Part shown: positions 48,851 through 60,829 of the stretch, piece after piece
How positions within the stretch are numbered: the stretch's first letter is position 1
Layout: every line of letters begins with the position of its first letter
Assembly (NCBI GenBank): GCA_035235625.1
Contig: CP141143.1
Span: 24,101,092-24,165,091 of the forward strand
DNA from: Saururus chinensis
Lineage: Eukaryota; Streptophyta; Magnoliopsida; Piperales; Saururaceae
Length of the DNA: 64,000 bases
Direction: 5' to 3'
Position numbers and translations under genes: made by a program
The notes under the pieces: generated by a model
Database searches by the model: none
Seen by the model: only the letters and a program-made list of their open reading frames with translations
What the model was told of the DNA's origin: nothing

Positions 48851-51800
48851 TGTCATGCCTCGGCATTGCTTGACCCGAGCTGAACCCGGTCCAAGGGCTG
48901 GTCAAGTGCACGGGGACCACATAAATTGACTGATTAACGTATTGGGGAAGTCTTAGCCCCTCAAATGGGCGATTCACATAACAGAGTAGCGCACCTAATG
49001 TCCTTTGAGCAAGAGAAATAGGGATAACAAAGCGGATAATAAAATTGTCATAGTCATCACACCAACCCACATAATAGCCACTAGAGCCTACACATGGCTC
49101 GAAATCAGAAAAGTTTAGACAAGTCTAAGAACAACAGATAAATGCGGGCATAATACATAATTCACCATATAATGTTCTCTAATGTCAACCACGAGAAAAT
49201 CAAAAAATAAAATATCATCTGAATGCAAACAAGGCTAATCCCACGCGTACCCATGTCGTCCCTCATATAAGGAGTCCTACTCGTCTGCACGTTGCACTAA
49301 GCAACCCCAAAACAAATCATAGAAAGAGGGGTGAGTATAAAACTCAGTAATGGTTTGAAAACAATAACTTTAATCAGAAAATTATCATGGCCCAACAACA
49401 TAGCAATTCAAATCCATAAATGACATGACATACGCCTTTTCTGATCATCTCCCTTACTAAACCCCTACTTATCCATAAGTAAAAGATTTAGCATGCATAT
49501 CACACATATGTAAAAATCTGGGCATAAATGATCATAATATGACCTAACATCCATCCTGCATAACTAGTGATTCTCACATCATCACATTCACAATTATGCA
49601 TATCAAGCCGTTCTCCTTCATAACAATAAACCTCCATAACACACATACACAACACGTACTCATATAATATATGTTCATATTATTCATCTATAGATCATTC
49701 ACCCTGCATGATAAGAGTCTCAATCACACGATACTAAATCATGTATAGTACATCATATTCACATGTGTTACATAATCTTAAATTATCCCGACACAACCTG
49801 TGTAACATGGGCATAATATTACCTCATACACATGCATCATCAACAAATGGTGAATGTCTCCATCATGGAGAGAATACAGTTAAGTCACACAGGCTGGACA
49901 TAGTCCAGTTTCCACATAGGAAACATAAAGTGTTCTGGGTAGTTAGCCCCTATGTCTGCTCGCCCTGGACAATCCTGACTAAGGAATGTTTGAATCTCAC
50001 ACAGAGAACTTAGAGCAGGTGTGTTCGCCTTGGAACATCTTTTGCGGTGGGAAGAGTCCGAATTCCACATAGGAAACCTAGAACACGTGGTAGCCGGTGC
50101 ACAAAGGTATACCACTCTCGATTCTCAGGGTCCAGATGACTATCTCAAGAAATCTCAATCGCAAGACAAGTACACAACTCATCCCCATTCATCTCAACTT
50201 AATTCAGATCGACTCAACCCGGGGAGTATCCATGTTCCACACAGGAACTAAAATCGAAATCATGTCCTTTCGGACCAACCAAGTTCTGATTAAGCCAACG
50301 ATTGACTAATCCGGCACACAATCTCACATCATTGCATCCAATCGATCAACAATGGCTAAACATCGGTAAAATCTCATTCATAAAATCCGTTTCATGATGC
50401 ATGCAATGTGATTCATATAGGAGAAATCTCTACATGAATTCCAACACATGGAATGTACTCCATCAGTCCCCACATGCATTATATTTAAATCATAAACAAC
50501 CATGATTTCATAATTAATTGCCTCTCATGTGTGTGTTAAAATACAACATACATTCCTAAGCATATGACCATGGTTTGATAATAACTCACAAGGCACTACA
50601 CATATATTTTTTTCTAACATCTAATCATGGATCCAAGTTGGAATCATGAGTGAAAACTATCGGAAACCATCATTCAAATCATGGATTCAAGTTAACAAAT
50701 CTAACATGTTTAACCAACGTCATGTAATTTTGCATAATACCCAATTATTCTTCATGCATTCCAACATCACTAGCATACCCTTCAAGTAGCTTATTCTAAC
50801 TCAAATCAACCCACATGAACATGAGAAATAATATTTGGGAGTAGAAAGATCAAAATAAACAAAGGAATTAAAATGACCAAAAACTGAGGTACTGCCGATC
50901 AATAGGCCTATAAGCCTGATTGATCGCCATAACGACAAGTCTGGTTCATCTTATCCATTTTGAAAACCAAACCGAGATTCCATCAATCAAACTTAAAACC
51001 TCCAATCAAAGCTCCAAACTTCATAAAAATCTAATTAAAACTTTCAGAATGCTAAATCTACTCATTTTCAATTAAAGCCCTAAGAAATTAATACAAAAGA
51101 TTAAGTTTTTACTAATCTACCATTAGAGCACTAAACATGGAATCCATTGATGAAAACACATTAAAAACAAAGATTTAAAAACACAGTAAGATTTAGGCTT
51201 AAACCCATTACTTTTCACCACTCTTTGGGTTGGAATAGCTCCTTAATCTCCTTCCAAACCTACCTAGAAACATGATTTTCATTAATACTTCTCAAATATG
51301 ATTTTAGAACACTAAAAACCTTCAAGAACAAGTAGATCTAGGGTTTTAGAAACCGAAAAATGAAACTTTGAACCTTAGGTTTTGAAATAGAAACCCAAGT
51401 CAGTAGTTTTTGAGTGAAAACTGAGATTAATTCAAAGCAAAGGAAGTGATTTGAAAGATTTAGGCAAAACCCTAATGGATTAAGGAAAAATTAAGAAAAT
51501 AAAACCTTAGTCTCTTTCTTTTTTAGGCAAATGGGAGATTAGGCCTATTGATCCCAGGCTCAGCCATTTTCCAAATGGGAAATAGGTAGCCTCTTTCCTT
51601 ATATAGTAAGGAAGGGTTAGACCTAATCAAATATAGAAGTACAAATAGAATTTATAACTAAAAATGGGTAATTTGGCTATTTAAATCTTAATTAAGATTA
51701 AAAAAATTTTGAAATCAATTTTTAATGTCATAGTTTAATGTTAGGGATGTTTTGGGTTAAAAATCTCAATTTTGGTCATGGGGCCCATAGGGGTCCCACC

Positions 51801-52024
51801 AAACCCTAATTTTTTTAAAAAATAGTAAAAATTCTAAAATTCCCAAATGACTTAAATTCACTTAAAACTCTTAAATGTGAAGATAATTTTATTTAAATCC
51901 TTTGGTAACTACTTTAAATTTTTAAAAATCATCAAAACCGATCAGAAATAGCTTAAACCACATAATGACAATTAAATAATAAATAAAAATAGAAGTTAAC
52001 TGGTTCAAGATAAGATTTCTCACA
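48851..52024 (-). mobile_element. Probable Gypsy solo LTR (about 3.2 kb)
   Basis: On the minus strand it starts TGTGAGAAATCTTATC and ends GCCGAGGCATGACA, the TG...CA form with a GxCATGACA end typical of plant Tekay/Del-type LTRs. A promoter-like TATA box (CTTACTATATAAGG, near 51600) lies about 400 bp in, followed by a long non-coding leader with leader-like CTAGGGTTTT/AAACCCTAG words. No gag-pol sequence borders it, so I read it as a solo LTR. No 5-bp target duplication is visible, which leaves boundaries uncertain. It sits between fossil sequence and a SKP1 promoter remnant. Confidence 0.5.
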
Positions 52025-52205
52025 ATGGCTGCAGTTTATAGTTGTTTGGTTGCTCTTTGGGAGGGATGCAAGAAGAACCGACTTTAAAAACTTCCCCAAT
52101 TAGGATTCTCGGCCTTCATTGAATCGAATTGAGACTTTGAAGAAAGTTCCAATTAAGACTCCTATTTGGAAACATGCCCTTTTCCTCGAATTGAACTGGA
52201 GTCAT
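52025..52205 (-). pseudogene. SKP1 promoter remnant without coding body (locus copy C)
   Basis: In reverse complement it follows the intact SKP1 promoter at about 40030-40170: TTTATAGTTG where copy A has its TATA box, then AAACTTCC(C)CAATTAGGATTC, GAATTGA(G)ACTTGA, AAAGTTCCAATTA and TTTGGAAACATGCCCTTTTCC. The coding region that should follow on the minus strand (lower coordinates) is absent and replaced by the LTR. Confidence 0.75.
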
Positions 52206-52544
52206 GTACCTTTGTAGTAGGGATATTCTGCTCATTGCCGACCATCCACTGCTTCAACTCTTGCATTACCAACTACACGGGATCTATTCCTTGGTGTTGT
52301 TGTTTGTTAATTTTAGTCACTTTTGTTGTGCATCTTAAGTTAAAGTGTTTGAGTGCCATATTCCATTGCCTGATTATGCCACTTTTAATGTTTTGCACTT
52401 GTATTTTGAGTTGGATTCTTTCTTCTCATTGACTAAGCACCATATTCTACCTATACTTGTATCTCTTTTTGTATTTTGTATGTACAAGTATGAAAGAATG
52501 GGATCATGTTGTCAGTGAGTGCAGTCATCTTCGATTAAGAAATT
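52206..52544. other. Upstream sequence specific to copy C
   Basis: Lies between the SKP1 promoter remnant and the upstream block shared with 24.5 kb. It does not match the region upstream of the intact SKP1. No gene is seen. Confidence 0.4.
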
Positions 52545-53548
52545 GTATCCAATGGAACCATTCTACCATGTGGCCATGCATAGGTCCATTCATGTTTTAA
52601 CATGTACACCTAAGTCAAAACCTGAATATATTCGCATTCAAACATGTATAAACCATATAATTAAACATGTCAAATAGTGAATGGATTTATCTACCATGTG
52701 GCATATGGAATGGTTCCACTAGATTATTTTTCCTTCATTCAATTGTGACATTCATATGTCGTAATGGTCAAATAGGTTGTAATGCTTGGGTCTACAATTT
52801 ATGGAACTTCTTCGGTAAAATTATTGTATTTATTTTGTATAGTGGCAATTGTTGTAATTGTTATGGGACATTTTTCCATATTACCTAACCCAAGATACAA
52901 ATATTTCTTATTCCCTGGATTTTAACACATAATCCCATATAACTTGGTTTATGACAAAAGTACTCTTTAGGTAATAAATTAACCAAATCCCCAGATCTTA
53001 TCGACGACTCAGCAAAGGCATATCACTGACTATCACTAGAGGCGGTTCATTAGAGGCAGTTACCCCACCACACCTTTTTCCTCCACATAAGCTTTTCTTG
53101 TTAAAAAAAATGTCCTTTTCTCTAGCATTGATGATCCACTCTTTAGCATAATGGACAAAGTAATCGTCAACATTCACAACATGCATGAACACGATATGTA
53201 TACTTTGCATGTATTCAATAATCAAAAGGTACTGATTATTGAACAAAAGAAAATCTCGGTGTTAAAGGAAAATAAGCTGCATTTATGTTTGTAACGTGTT
53301 CCATTCTTTAGTTTCAAATTATGGCCTAGCAAGACTGTATGAATACAATGTTGTTAGTATTTTGGATCTGCCATAACCTTGTTTATTGCAAGCAAGTTTA
53401 GTAAGGTTCTTATTACTAGCGATCAGTTTTCTTGCCTAGCTTTTTTCTATTTTGTGGGGGTGGGGAGATGTATTCTATTACTGAATTTCAAATTGTCTTA
53501 AGAATGAAAGGCAAATAGTTGTCATTATCCACAATAATGAGTATATGT
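52545..53548 (+). repeat. Upstream block of SKP1 locus, copy C
   Basis: Direct match to 24531-25190 followed without gap by the counterpart of 26195-26530. The minisatellite and unassigned 1-kb stretch of copy B are missing, so copy C keeps the simpler, probably older state. The block is cut at its right end by the second Copia element. Confidence 0.9.
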
Positions 53549-53549
53549 A

Positions 53550-53828
53550 TGTTGGAGATGATGAGTAAAAGAGTAAAATAAATGCAAAGTTTAATGTTTT
53601 TAATGGATGAAATCATAGGTTTTTGTGGTTGAGAAGATGGACAACGAGCGAAGAAGAAAGGAAAAAAAGGCTCTATTTTTTTTATGTAGCAGAGACAACT
53701 TCACTTTTTCATCATTACAAAACCCTTACGTTGGATCCCATGCAAGATGATATTACATAACCAAACCACCCATATAAGTAACAAAAATTACAAAGTAGCC
53801 ATTGGACTCTTTTGACTCACTTTTAACA
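53550..53828 (-). repeat. 3' LTR of Copia fossil 2 (279 bp)
   Basis: Plus-strand boundaries TGTTGGAGATG and TTTTAACA. Aligns with 57892-58188 and, more weakly, with the LTRs of fossil 1. Confidence 0.85.
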
Positions 53829-56800
53829 CCCCCTTCTTAATTTATAATTTTCATAACATTTCTAAAATATATGAACTTCTCAATTGTTACTGCTTTGTTG
53901 AACACCCCGACTAATTGATCATTGGTCTTGATAAACTTCAACTCAACTTCACCTTTCTTCACTAATTCTCTTATGTAATGATGTCTCCAATGTGCTTTGT
54001 CCTTCCATGAAAGGTTGGGTTTTTAGTTATTGCAATGGCTGATAGGTTGTCACAAAAATTGTTGTTGGATATGCTTGCTTACACTTGAGAGCTTTGAGAA
54101 TTATTTTTAACCAAACCACTTCACATGATGCACTTGAAGATGAAATGCACTATGCTTCGGCAGAGGAAAGAGCAATAGTGTCTTTCTTTTTTTATTACCA
54201 TGATATTATTTTGCTTCCCAATGCGAAAACATAACCAGAAGTTCTTCTTTTATCATTAATGCTACTGGCCCAATTATTATCAGAATAGCCAATCAATTCA
54301 TTCCCTTTTTTGCATTCATAATTTAGCCCAAAATTCTTTGTTCCTTTCACATACCTCAAAATTCTCTTTGCCACCTCAAAATGAGTTTTACTTAGTTTAC
54401 TCATGTACCTAGCAACAATGCTCACATTATGCACAATACCAGGTCTTATGTTTGTCAAGTAGATTAATGAACTAATAAGACTTCTATAAGGTAATTCATC
54501 CACCAATTTGCATCCATAATATTTTGAAAACTTCTCATTCATAGCCGTAGGAGTAAATATTTTTTTGCAATTAGTCAAATTAAACTTTTTTAACGAATCA
54601 TCGACATATTTATCTTGAGATAAGAATATTTCACCATCTTTTTGTTTCACTTGAATCTCAAGAAAATATGTCATAAGTCCTAAATTGATCATCTCATATT
54701 CTTGTTTTCATAGTTTACTTGAACTCTTTTATTATCTTAGATTATTGCTAGTGTAAATCAAATCATCAACATAAGGGCATACAATGATAAAATTATGCAT
54801 ACCTTCTTTTTTTTTTCAATAGAGAGATGGCTCACTTGGGCTTCTTTGGAATCCATTTCATTTAAAATACTTGTCAATGTTTTTATTCCATACTATTGGA
54901 GCTTGTTTGAGTTCATACAAGGCTTTGTGGAGTTTGTAGATTTTCCCTTCCTTGCATTTGACATTGTATCCTTGTGGTTGTTCAACACAGACCTCTTCTT
55001 CAAGCTCTCTATTTAAAAACGCTGATTTGACATCAAATTGATACACTTATAATTTCAATTAAGTAGCAAGTGCAAAAAAAATTCTTATAGTTTTCATTCT
55101 TGCAACGGGAGCATAGGTTTCATTAAAGTCAATGCTGGGTTGTTGTGAGTACCCCTTTGTAACTAGCCTTTCTTTATGTTCTTGGATTGAGCAATCTTCA
55201 TTGAACTTTATTTTGTATACCCATTTCAAGCCAATCACATCTTTGTCTTAAGATTTATCAACTAACTCCCATGTCTAATTTTTCTCAATCATATTTATCA
55301 CATTTTTCATTGCTTCTATCCAAACTTTTTCTATTTTGTTAAATTAAAAAAATATGCAACATCACATTCGTCATAAATTTCTTGAAATGAGCTTACCTTT
55401 CTTGGAGGTGAATTACTATCCACATTATTTGGATTAAGTTGTCATTTATTTGAATCTTGCGTTGAGTCATGATGTGTAGGAGTTTCATGCTCTTGTGATT
55501 ATGAACAACTTGATGTTTGATGACTTGATGGAGTTTCTTCTTTTTCATCTTCTACATACACTTTTGAAGATCCACTATTGTTTTCTTCAAAATTCAATGA
55601 GCTTTCTTCATTAAAGATTACATCTATTTAAATCACCAATTCCTTTGTTTTAAGATTAAAAAGCCTATAAGCCTTTGATTCTTCACTAGATCCAATGAAG
55701 ATATATTCTTCTCATTTCTCGTCAAACTTGCTTCTCTTTTGTGTAAGAATATGAGCATAAGCAATGTATCAAAAAATTTTGAAATAACTTACTTGTAGTT
55801 TTCTCTTGTACCATGTCTCATAAGGTGACATATTTTGAACCGCCTTTGTTAGAGACCTATTAATGATGTAGGTGGTAGTATTGATGGCTTCCACCCAAAA
55901 TTGGTTTGAAAGATTCTTCCCTTTGAGCATGCTTCTTTCCATCTCCACAATTGTTTTATTCTTTTCTCTGCTACAATACCATTTTGTTGAGGTGTGCAGA
56001 TAGTTGTTAGATCTTTTTTGATGCCATGTTCTTTGCTAAAATTCCAAAATTCTCTTTATGTAAACTCACCACCATGATATGTCCTCAAGGATTTTAATTT
56101 CTTTCCACTTTGATTTTCTACAAGTGTCTTGAATTGCACAAACATGGAAAATGGATCCGATTTGGATCTATAAGATAAACCCACATCATTTTTGTAAAAT
56201 CATCTACAAAGAGTAAAAGATACATTTTCTTGTTTAATGATGGTGTGTTTGTTGGTCTACATATGTCAGCATAAATAAGCTCAAGTGGTTCTTTTGATCT
56301 CCAAGTTTACTCTGAAAGTGGTAGTCTATGTGGTTTTCCATATATGCATCTCTCACAAATATTTTTTTCTTGATTGATTTTTTGAAGTCCAAAGACCATG
56401 TTATTTTAGTTGAGTAAAGAGAGACTCCTATAGTTCAAATTTCCAAACCTTAGGTGTCATTATAAAGAGTCATTTATATGAATAACCTTCATTCCATGGT
56501 TTGTACAAATAGACATAACTAATGAAAATAATTTGTTTGGTATCATTTTGACATTTGGTATCACTTGCATCTTGCCTTTATTAATTACAATACATCATCT
56601 TTGTCAAAATGCACTTTATAGCTTCATTGCATAAGTTGTCCGATACTAAGCAAATTTTGTGTTAAACTGTAAACATAAAGCACATCATAAATGAGTTTAG
56701 ATGTGCCTTTCTTTAGTTGGACTGCTATGATTCCTTTACCCTTAACTGTTTGCATTTTTCCATCTCCTAGCTTTACTTAAGAGTTGTTATTTTGTTCAAG

Positions 56801-57891
56801 CTTCAAAAACTTTCCCGATTGCCCGCCATGTGGTTGTTACAACCATTATCTAAGTACAAAACATCATTTCTTTCTTCTTGTCTGTTCATGCAAGAGTAGA
56901 ATAAATAACTTTGATTATCTTCCTCCTTTTCGGTGAAATGTGTTTGGTCCTTATTTTGAAGCAATCCTTGGAGCATAAGTATGGTGATTGCATCTCTTGC
57001 ATTTAAAATAGCAATCATCGACAACATGATTTATTTTCATACAAATGAAACAACCATTGTTTTTCTTTTCATATTTACCTCTTCCATTTCCCTGGTACCC
57101 CTTTCCTCTACCTTGAAATAAATTATTTTGAAATTTTTTATTTCCATAATCTTCCCTTTTTTCCTTGAAAGTCAATTTGGATTGAAAAGATTGCTCCATG
57201 GAGGAAGGAGTAAACTTCTTCATTCTTACTTCATGAGTTTCAAGATAACTCATAAACTCAAGCATGCTCAATTTAGATAAATATCCTCTTCAATAGCTGC
57301 CACAACATGCACAAATTTGGTCGGCATGCTTCTTAAAACTTTTTGCACAATCTTCTTTTCCGGAATACTATCTCCATACTTTCTAATTTGATTAACAATG
57401 GTAGTAACTATAGAGTTAAAATCTTGAACATTCTCACTATCTTTCATTGCCAATTTGTCAAAATCCCTCCATAAAGTTTGAAGCTTGATAGAAATTACCT
57501 TTTCAGTCCTTTGAAATTCATTTTTCAAAATTTTTCATTCTTCGTTTGATCCTGTGGAAACCATGATTCTTGAAAAAATTGCTTTGCTCATCGCTTGTTG
57601 TATGTAAAATAGGGCTTTTGCATCTTGCTTCTGGTTCTCTTTCTATGCATTCTTCTTCTCTTCATCCCAAGTGGCTAGAGCTTCTCTATTTTGTAGTTCT
57701 TCATAGCCTTATTTAACATACTCCCATTGATCTTTGGATATGAAGAGAGTCCTCATTTGTATGCTCTAAAAATCGTAGCTTTCCCCATCGAATGTCTGCA
57801 ACATAAGCTTCTCCGATGAAAAACTTAAACATGAAGCCATGGTGATTTTAGGAAACCCAATAAATTTGATATTTACCTCAACTACCAAATT

Positions 57892-58188
57892 TATAAGAGA
57901 TGATGAGTAAAAGAGTAAAAGAAATGCGAAGCATAATGTTTTTAATGGAAGAAATCAAAGGGTTTTTACGGTTGAGAAGATGGACAACAAATGAAGAAGA
58001 AAGGAAAAAAAGGCTATGTAAAAAAAGGCTATGTTTTTTTTACTGTAGGAGAGATGGCTTCTCTTCTTCATCGTTACAAAAGTCCTTACATTGGATGACA
58101 TACAAGATGATATTACATAAACAAACCATCCAAATAAGTAACAAAAATTACAAAGTAGCCATTGGACTACTTTGACCCACTTTTCACA
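57892..58188 (-). repeat. 5' LTR of Copia fossil 2 (about 297 bp)
   Basis: Partner of 53550-53828. It is slightly longer owing to a short tandem duplication of AAAAAAAGGCTATGT near 58005-58035. Confidence 0.82.
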
Positions 58189-58297
58189 CTCCTTAATTTG
58201 TAATTTTTATAAAGTTTCTAAAATATAAAACTTCTCAATTGTTAATGCTTGGTGAACACATTGGTTAATTGATAATTGGTCTTGATAAACTTCAACT
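58189..58297 (-). other. Extra internal-type sequence outside the 5' LTR of Copia fossil 2
   Basis: Matches the stretch just inside the 3' LTR (53829-53937): CTTAATTTGTAATTTTTATAA, AACTTCTCAATTGTTA, GGTCTTGATAAACTTCAAC. It lies between the LTR and the target repeat ATGTA. Confidence 0.8.
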
Positions 58298-58302
58298 ATG
58301 TA

Positions 58303-58560
58303 GAGTCTTTATTCGATTGATATAGTTATTGTATTTCACAATTTATAATTTAGAAAAATATGTCATCCACTGTTATGAGCAAACTTTATTTGATGCGAGG
58401 TCTCAAAAGCCTATGAAATTTATTTAAAGTTCAAATAATTTTTATTTTTGGACAAGTTTACCTTCTTCCTTCTTTCTTATGTTTCCCCTTCATCTTCCTT
58501 CCACCTTCATCCATCATCTAGATCTTTAGTTCCTCCTTTCTCTTTCTTTCATGGATCTTC
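58303..58560. other. End of locus copy C and AT-rich spacer
   Basis: GAGTCTTTATTCG...GTATTTCACAATT continues the copy C match to about 26535-26667, then homology ends near 58360 where copy B has the Helitron-like terminus. The rest is unassigned. Confidence 0.5.
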
Positions 58561-58599
58561 TCCTCTCCTCCCTCTTCCTAGTCGTCCTTAGCTAACTCC

Positions 58600-59095
58600 A
58601 CCTCACCCTCAGAGGCCACCTCTTCGGCCACCGCTGCAGCCCACCGAGACCCTGGCCAATCCTCAGCAACCTCCCCCACCTTGGCCTCATCCCCCGTAAA
58701 GGCCCTCAACGACTTCCGCCACATTCGAGAGGACGAGGTCGCCACTATCGTCACATCCCTCTCCCATTGTGCCACCACCGGCCAGGTTGCCAAACTCATT
58801 GATCTGCTCAACGTTTGCACCACCAACACCCTCAAAAGGGTGCTGCTAGGTTCGTGGAAGGGGTAGGGAAGGAGGCGAGTGAGTTCAAGGAGATGGTGGT
58901 GGAGTTGATGGTCCTGGATGGCATCTTCAACGTGGGTGACTTCATCCCAGCCCTTGACTGGCTTGACTTCCAAGGCGTCGCCAGAAAGATGAAGCGCCTC
59001 CATTGCCGCTTCAACTCCTTCCTCTTCCGCATCCTCGATGACCACCATGGCTCCTTCGGCCTCAACCAAGAGTGCCACCAGGATATCCTAACAAA
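58600..59095 (+). pseudogene. Flavonoid 3'-hydroxylase (CYP75B-like) fragment
   Basis: The plus strand encodes pieces of a P450 of the F3'H type, which hydroxylates the flavonoid B-ring at the ER. In order: PRPWPILSNLPHLGLIP (the proline-rich N-terminal hinge), then directly KALNDFRHIREDEV and LLNVCTTNTLKRVLLG, then after a frame change FKEMVVELMVLDGIFNVGDF, IPALDWLDFQGVARKMKRLH. In intact F3'H about 80-100 residues separate the first two pieces, and some residues near GRRVFG are missing before the third. The I-helix, ExxR and heme-binding cysteine are absent. It is GC-richer than its surroundings and looks like a captured or shuffled gene fragment. Confidence 0.88.
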
Positions 59096-59178
59096 GACAG
59101 TAAATATTTACTCTCTTTGTATATATATGAAGAGAGTAAATTACTCTCTTTGTATATAACAAAGTGAGTAAATATTTA
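59093..59178. repeat. Short inverted/direct repeat cluster
   Basis: GTAAATATTTACTCTCTTTG TATATA is followed by GAGAGTAAATTACTCTCTTTG and then GTGAGTAAATATTTA. Each contains a self-complementary AGTAAAT(ATTT)ACT core. It separates the F3'H fragment from the next GC-rich piece, as expected for a fragment junction or small foldback. Confidence 0.65.
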
Positions 59179-59179
59179 A

Positions 59180-59440
59180 TGTCTTCTTCCTTCACACAGT
59201 TGCTGCAGCAGAGCTTGCTGGAGGTGCTAGAGTCGAACATCTTTGCTGCCTCCAGTAGCGCCGATATGAAGCTCATCGCCCTTTTGATCAATTGGTTTCT
59301 CTCTGATTCGCAAGTCTACGATTCGAGGAAGCTCAACAAGGAGAGGTGGACGGACTTGGCGGAGGGATCCTCGGCAGAGCTACAGCCGGGAGGGCCTCAA
59401 GGAGTCCCTCCATACCATCAAGCTTTGAATCCTTAGTGTT
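59180..59440 (+). pseudogene. Unrecognised GC-rich gene fragment
   Basis: A plus-strand frame with TQLLQQSLLEVLESNIFAAS, DMKLIALLINWFLSDSQVYD and RKLNKERWTDLAEG is protein-like but I cannot place it. It lacks a proper start and end. The composition resembles the F3'H piece next to it, so both may have been moved together. Confidence 0.4.
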
Positions 59441-59860
59441 AGTTCCAGTTTGGGCTTTTGGCTCAGTAGAAAAATATTAGCGCTTGAAGGGGAGGAGTGC
59501 AGTCATTTCTTGTAGCAATAGGGGCGAGGTTGAAGTGGTGAGAAGGAGCAGAGGTGGCGACCTTGGGAGAGGGATGGTGACCGGCAGTGCGAGGTGAACC
59601 AAGAGGGAGAGGAGAGTGGGGAGCGAGGCATAAGCGGGTCAGTCTGGATGGAGATGAGAAGAGGTGGGGTGATGGGAGAAGAAGGTGGAGGTGGCCGGAG
59701 ATGGAAACCGCGGTGAGGAGATTGTACGGTGAGCGGCAGTAGGGATGTGAGGTGAACATAGATGGAAATGGAGACGAATGAATGAGAATAGAAGAAGAGG
59801 AGGGTGGCTGGGGGCATTTTTGTTGGAATATAAATTTTAGAGTTAATGACAAATTAATAA
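59441..59860. other. Purine-rich GC stretch, no gene
   Basis: GGAG/GGTGG-rich plus strand, giving Ser/Pro/His-rich minus-strand frames of low complexity. A TATGTTTTAGGTAATACTTG word just after it (59887) also occurs near 39886, in front of the SKP1 promoter, which may mark a shared repeat. Confidence 0.4.
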
Positions 59861-60499
59861 GTTTTTTTGTAGTTAATGTTTTAATATGTTTTAGGTAATA
59901 CTTGAAATTATATAAGAGGTTTTTCCATATTGCCTTGCCGAAGAGTACAAAATTCCATATTCCCTAGATTGTAAACACAAATGCCATCAAACCTGGAATA
60001 TCATGATATAATGTAATTTTTGGACAAAAATACCCCTAACCGAAGATAGGGTTTTATATCGTGTAAAACCCTCACGAAGTCGCATTCACACGCAAACGAC
60101 TTCAAACGCTGGCGATTCCTTCGATTGAAAAGTCTATTTCAATTTTTGACACATCAATTTCGTTATTTGGAGCAATGAGCAACATTCACGCAGCATGAGA
60201 GGAGATTTTGTGACCTATCTGACCAGCGATTACAAAAACCTATAGTCGAATTTTCAAAGATTAGGGTTTTTTGTATTCTAGAAGTAGTTTTCGAAAAACA
60301 CTCCAGCGTTAGTTCCGTGTCAACATGTTTTGCAAGGTGATTTTGAAACTGTATGCCCCAAAGCAAGTTTTGGCCATGTAGCGAGGTTACATTTGACTCG
60401 ATCCCAGTAAAGGAGTGAACTTTGGAGATAATCAACAGCCGATCAAGGGGTCAATCCAGCTTGGATTTGGCTTGGAGAAAACCACCTGTTGTTTTGTGG
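59861..60499. other. Upstream/leader region of the mobile-domain gene
   Basis: Probably 5' flank and a first non-coding exon ending at the donor GTAAGG at 60500. The segment 60050-60480 is GC-richer and has no stop-free frame of note on the plus strand. Confidence 0.35.
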
Positions 60500-60829
60500 T
60501 AAGGCCTTTACCAAAATCTATATGGTATGTTTATATACATGATTTTTGGTTTGTCGTGTGATAAAACACACGACATAGCTAGTCAAAGGAGACTATCGAG
60601 TTTTTAGAAAGACGATAAGTCATATATCATGTGTTATATAAGACACTGGCAATACGATATTCAACCATTGTGATATCGTGTATGAGAGGTCCTCTTATCG
60701 TATGTCTGATAACACGATACATATACTTATTGTATATATAGAAGTTAGTTAGATCATGTGAATCAATGCAACTATTGATTATGGTCACTACCCATTGTTG
60801 ATATACATATATTTATCCAATTTTGCAGA
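60500..60829 (+). other. Putative intron 1 of the mobile-domain gene
   Basis: GTAAGG donor and TCCAATTTTGCAG acceptor. Contains the palindrome GTCGTGTG-ATAAAA-CACACGAC (60553-60574) and the degenerate form ATCGTATGTCTGATAACACG (60697-60718). Confidence 0.55.

Larger units (their letters stand above)
53550..58297 (-). mobile_element. Copia retrotransposon fossil 2 (4.75 kb)
   Basis: Same family and orientation as the element at 40848-45456, with closely similar gag, integrase and reverse transcriptase blocks. ATGTA flanks both outer ends (53545-53549 and 58298-58302), and copy B keeps the unfilled site (ATATGTA near 26525). Minus-strand parts from the right: LTR, gag (57.8-57.0 kb, zinc-knuckle region near 57.05 kb), protease region, integrase (56.2-55.7 kb), reverse transcriptase (55.05-54.2 kb). 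It is broken in many places and old. The right end is unusual: about 109 bp of sequence normally internal lies between the LTR and the target duplication. Confidence 0.9.

Noticed and set aside
58578-59078. 166-residue minus-strand frame Glu/Ala/Val-rich
   Set aside because: It is antisense to the F3'H fragment, whose plus-strand match is specific.
59463-59852. Ser/Pro/His-rich minus-strand frame of 129 residues
   Set aside because: Low-complexity translation of a purine-rich strand; no domain seen.
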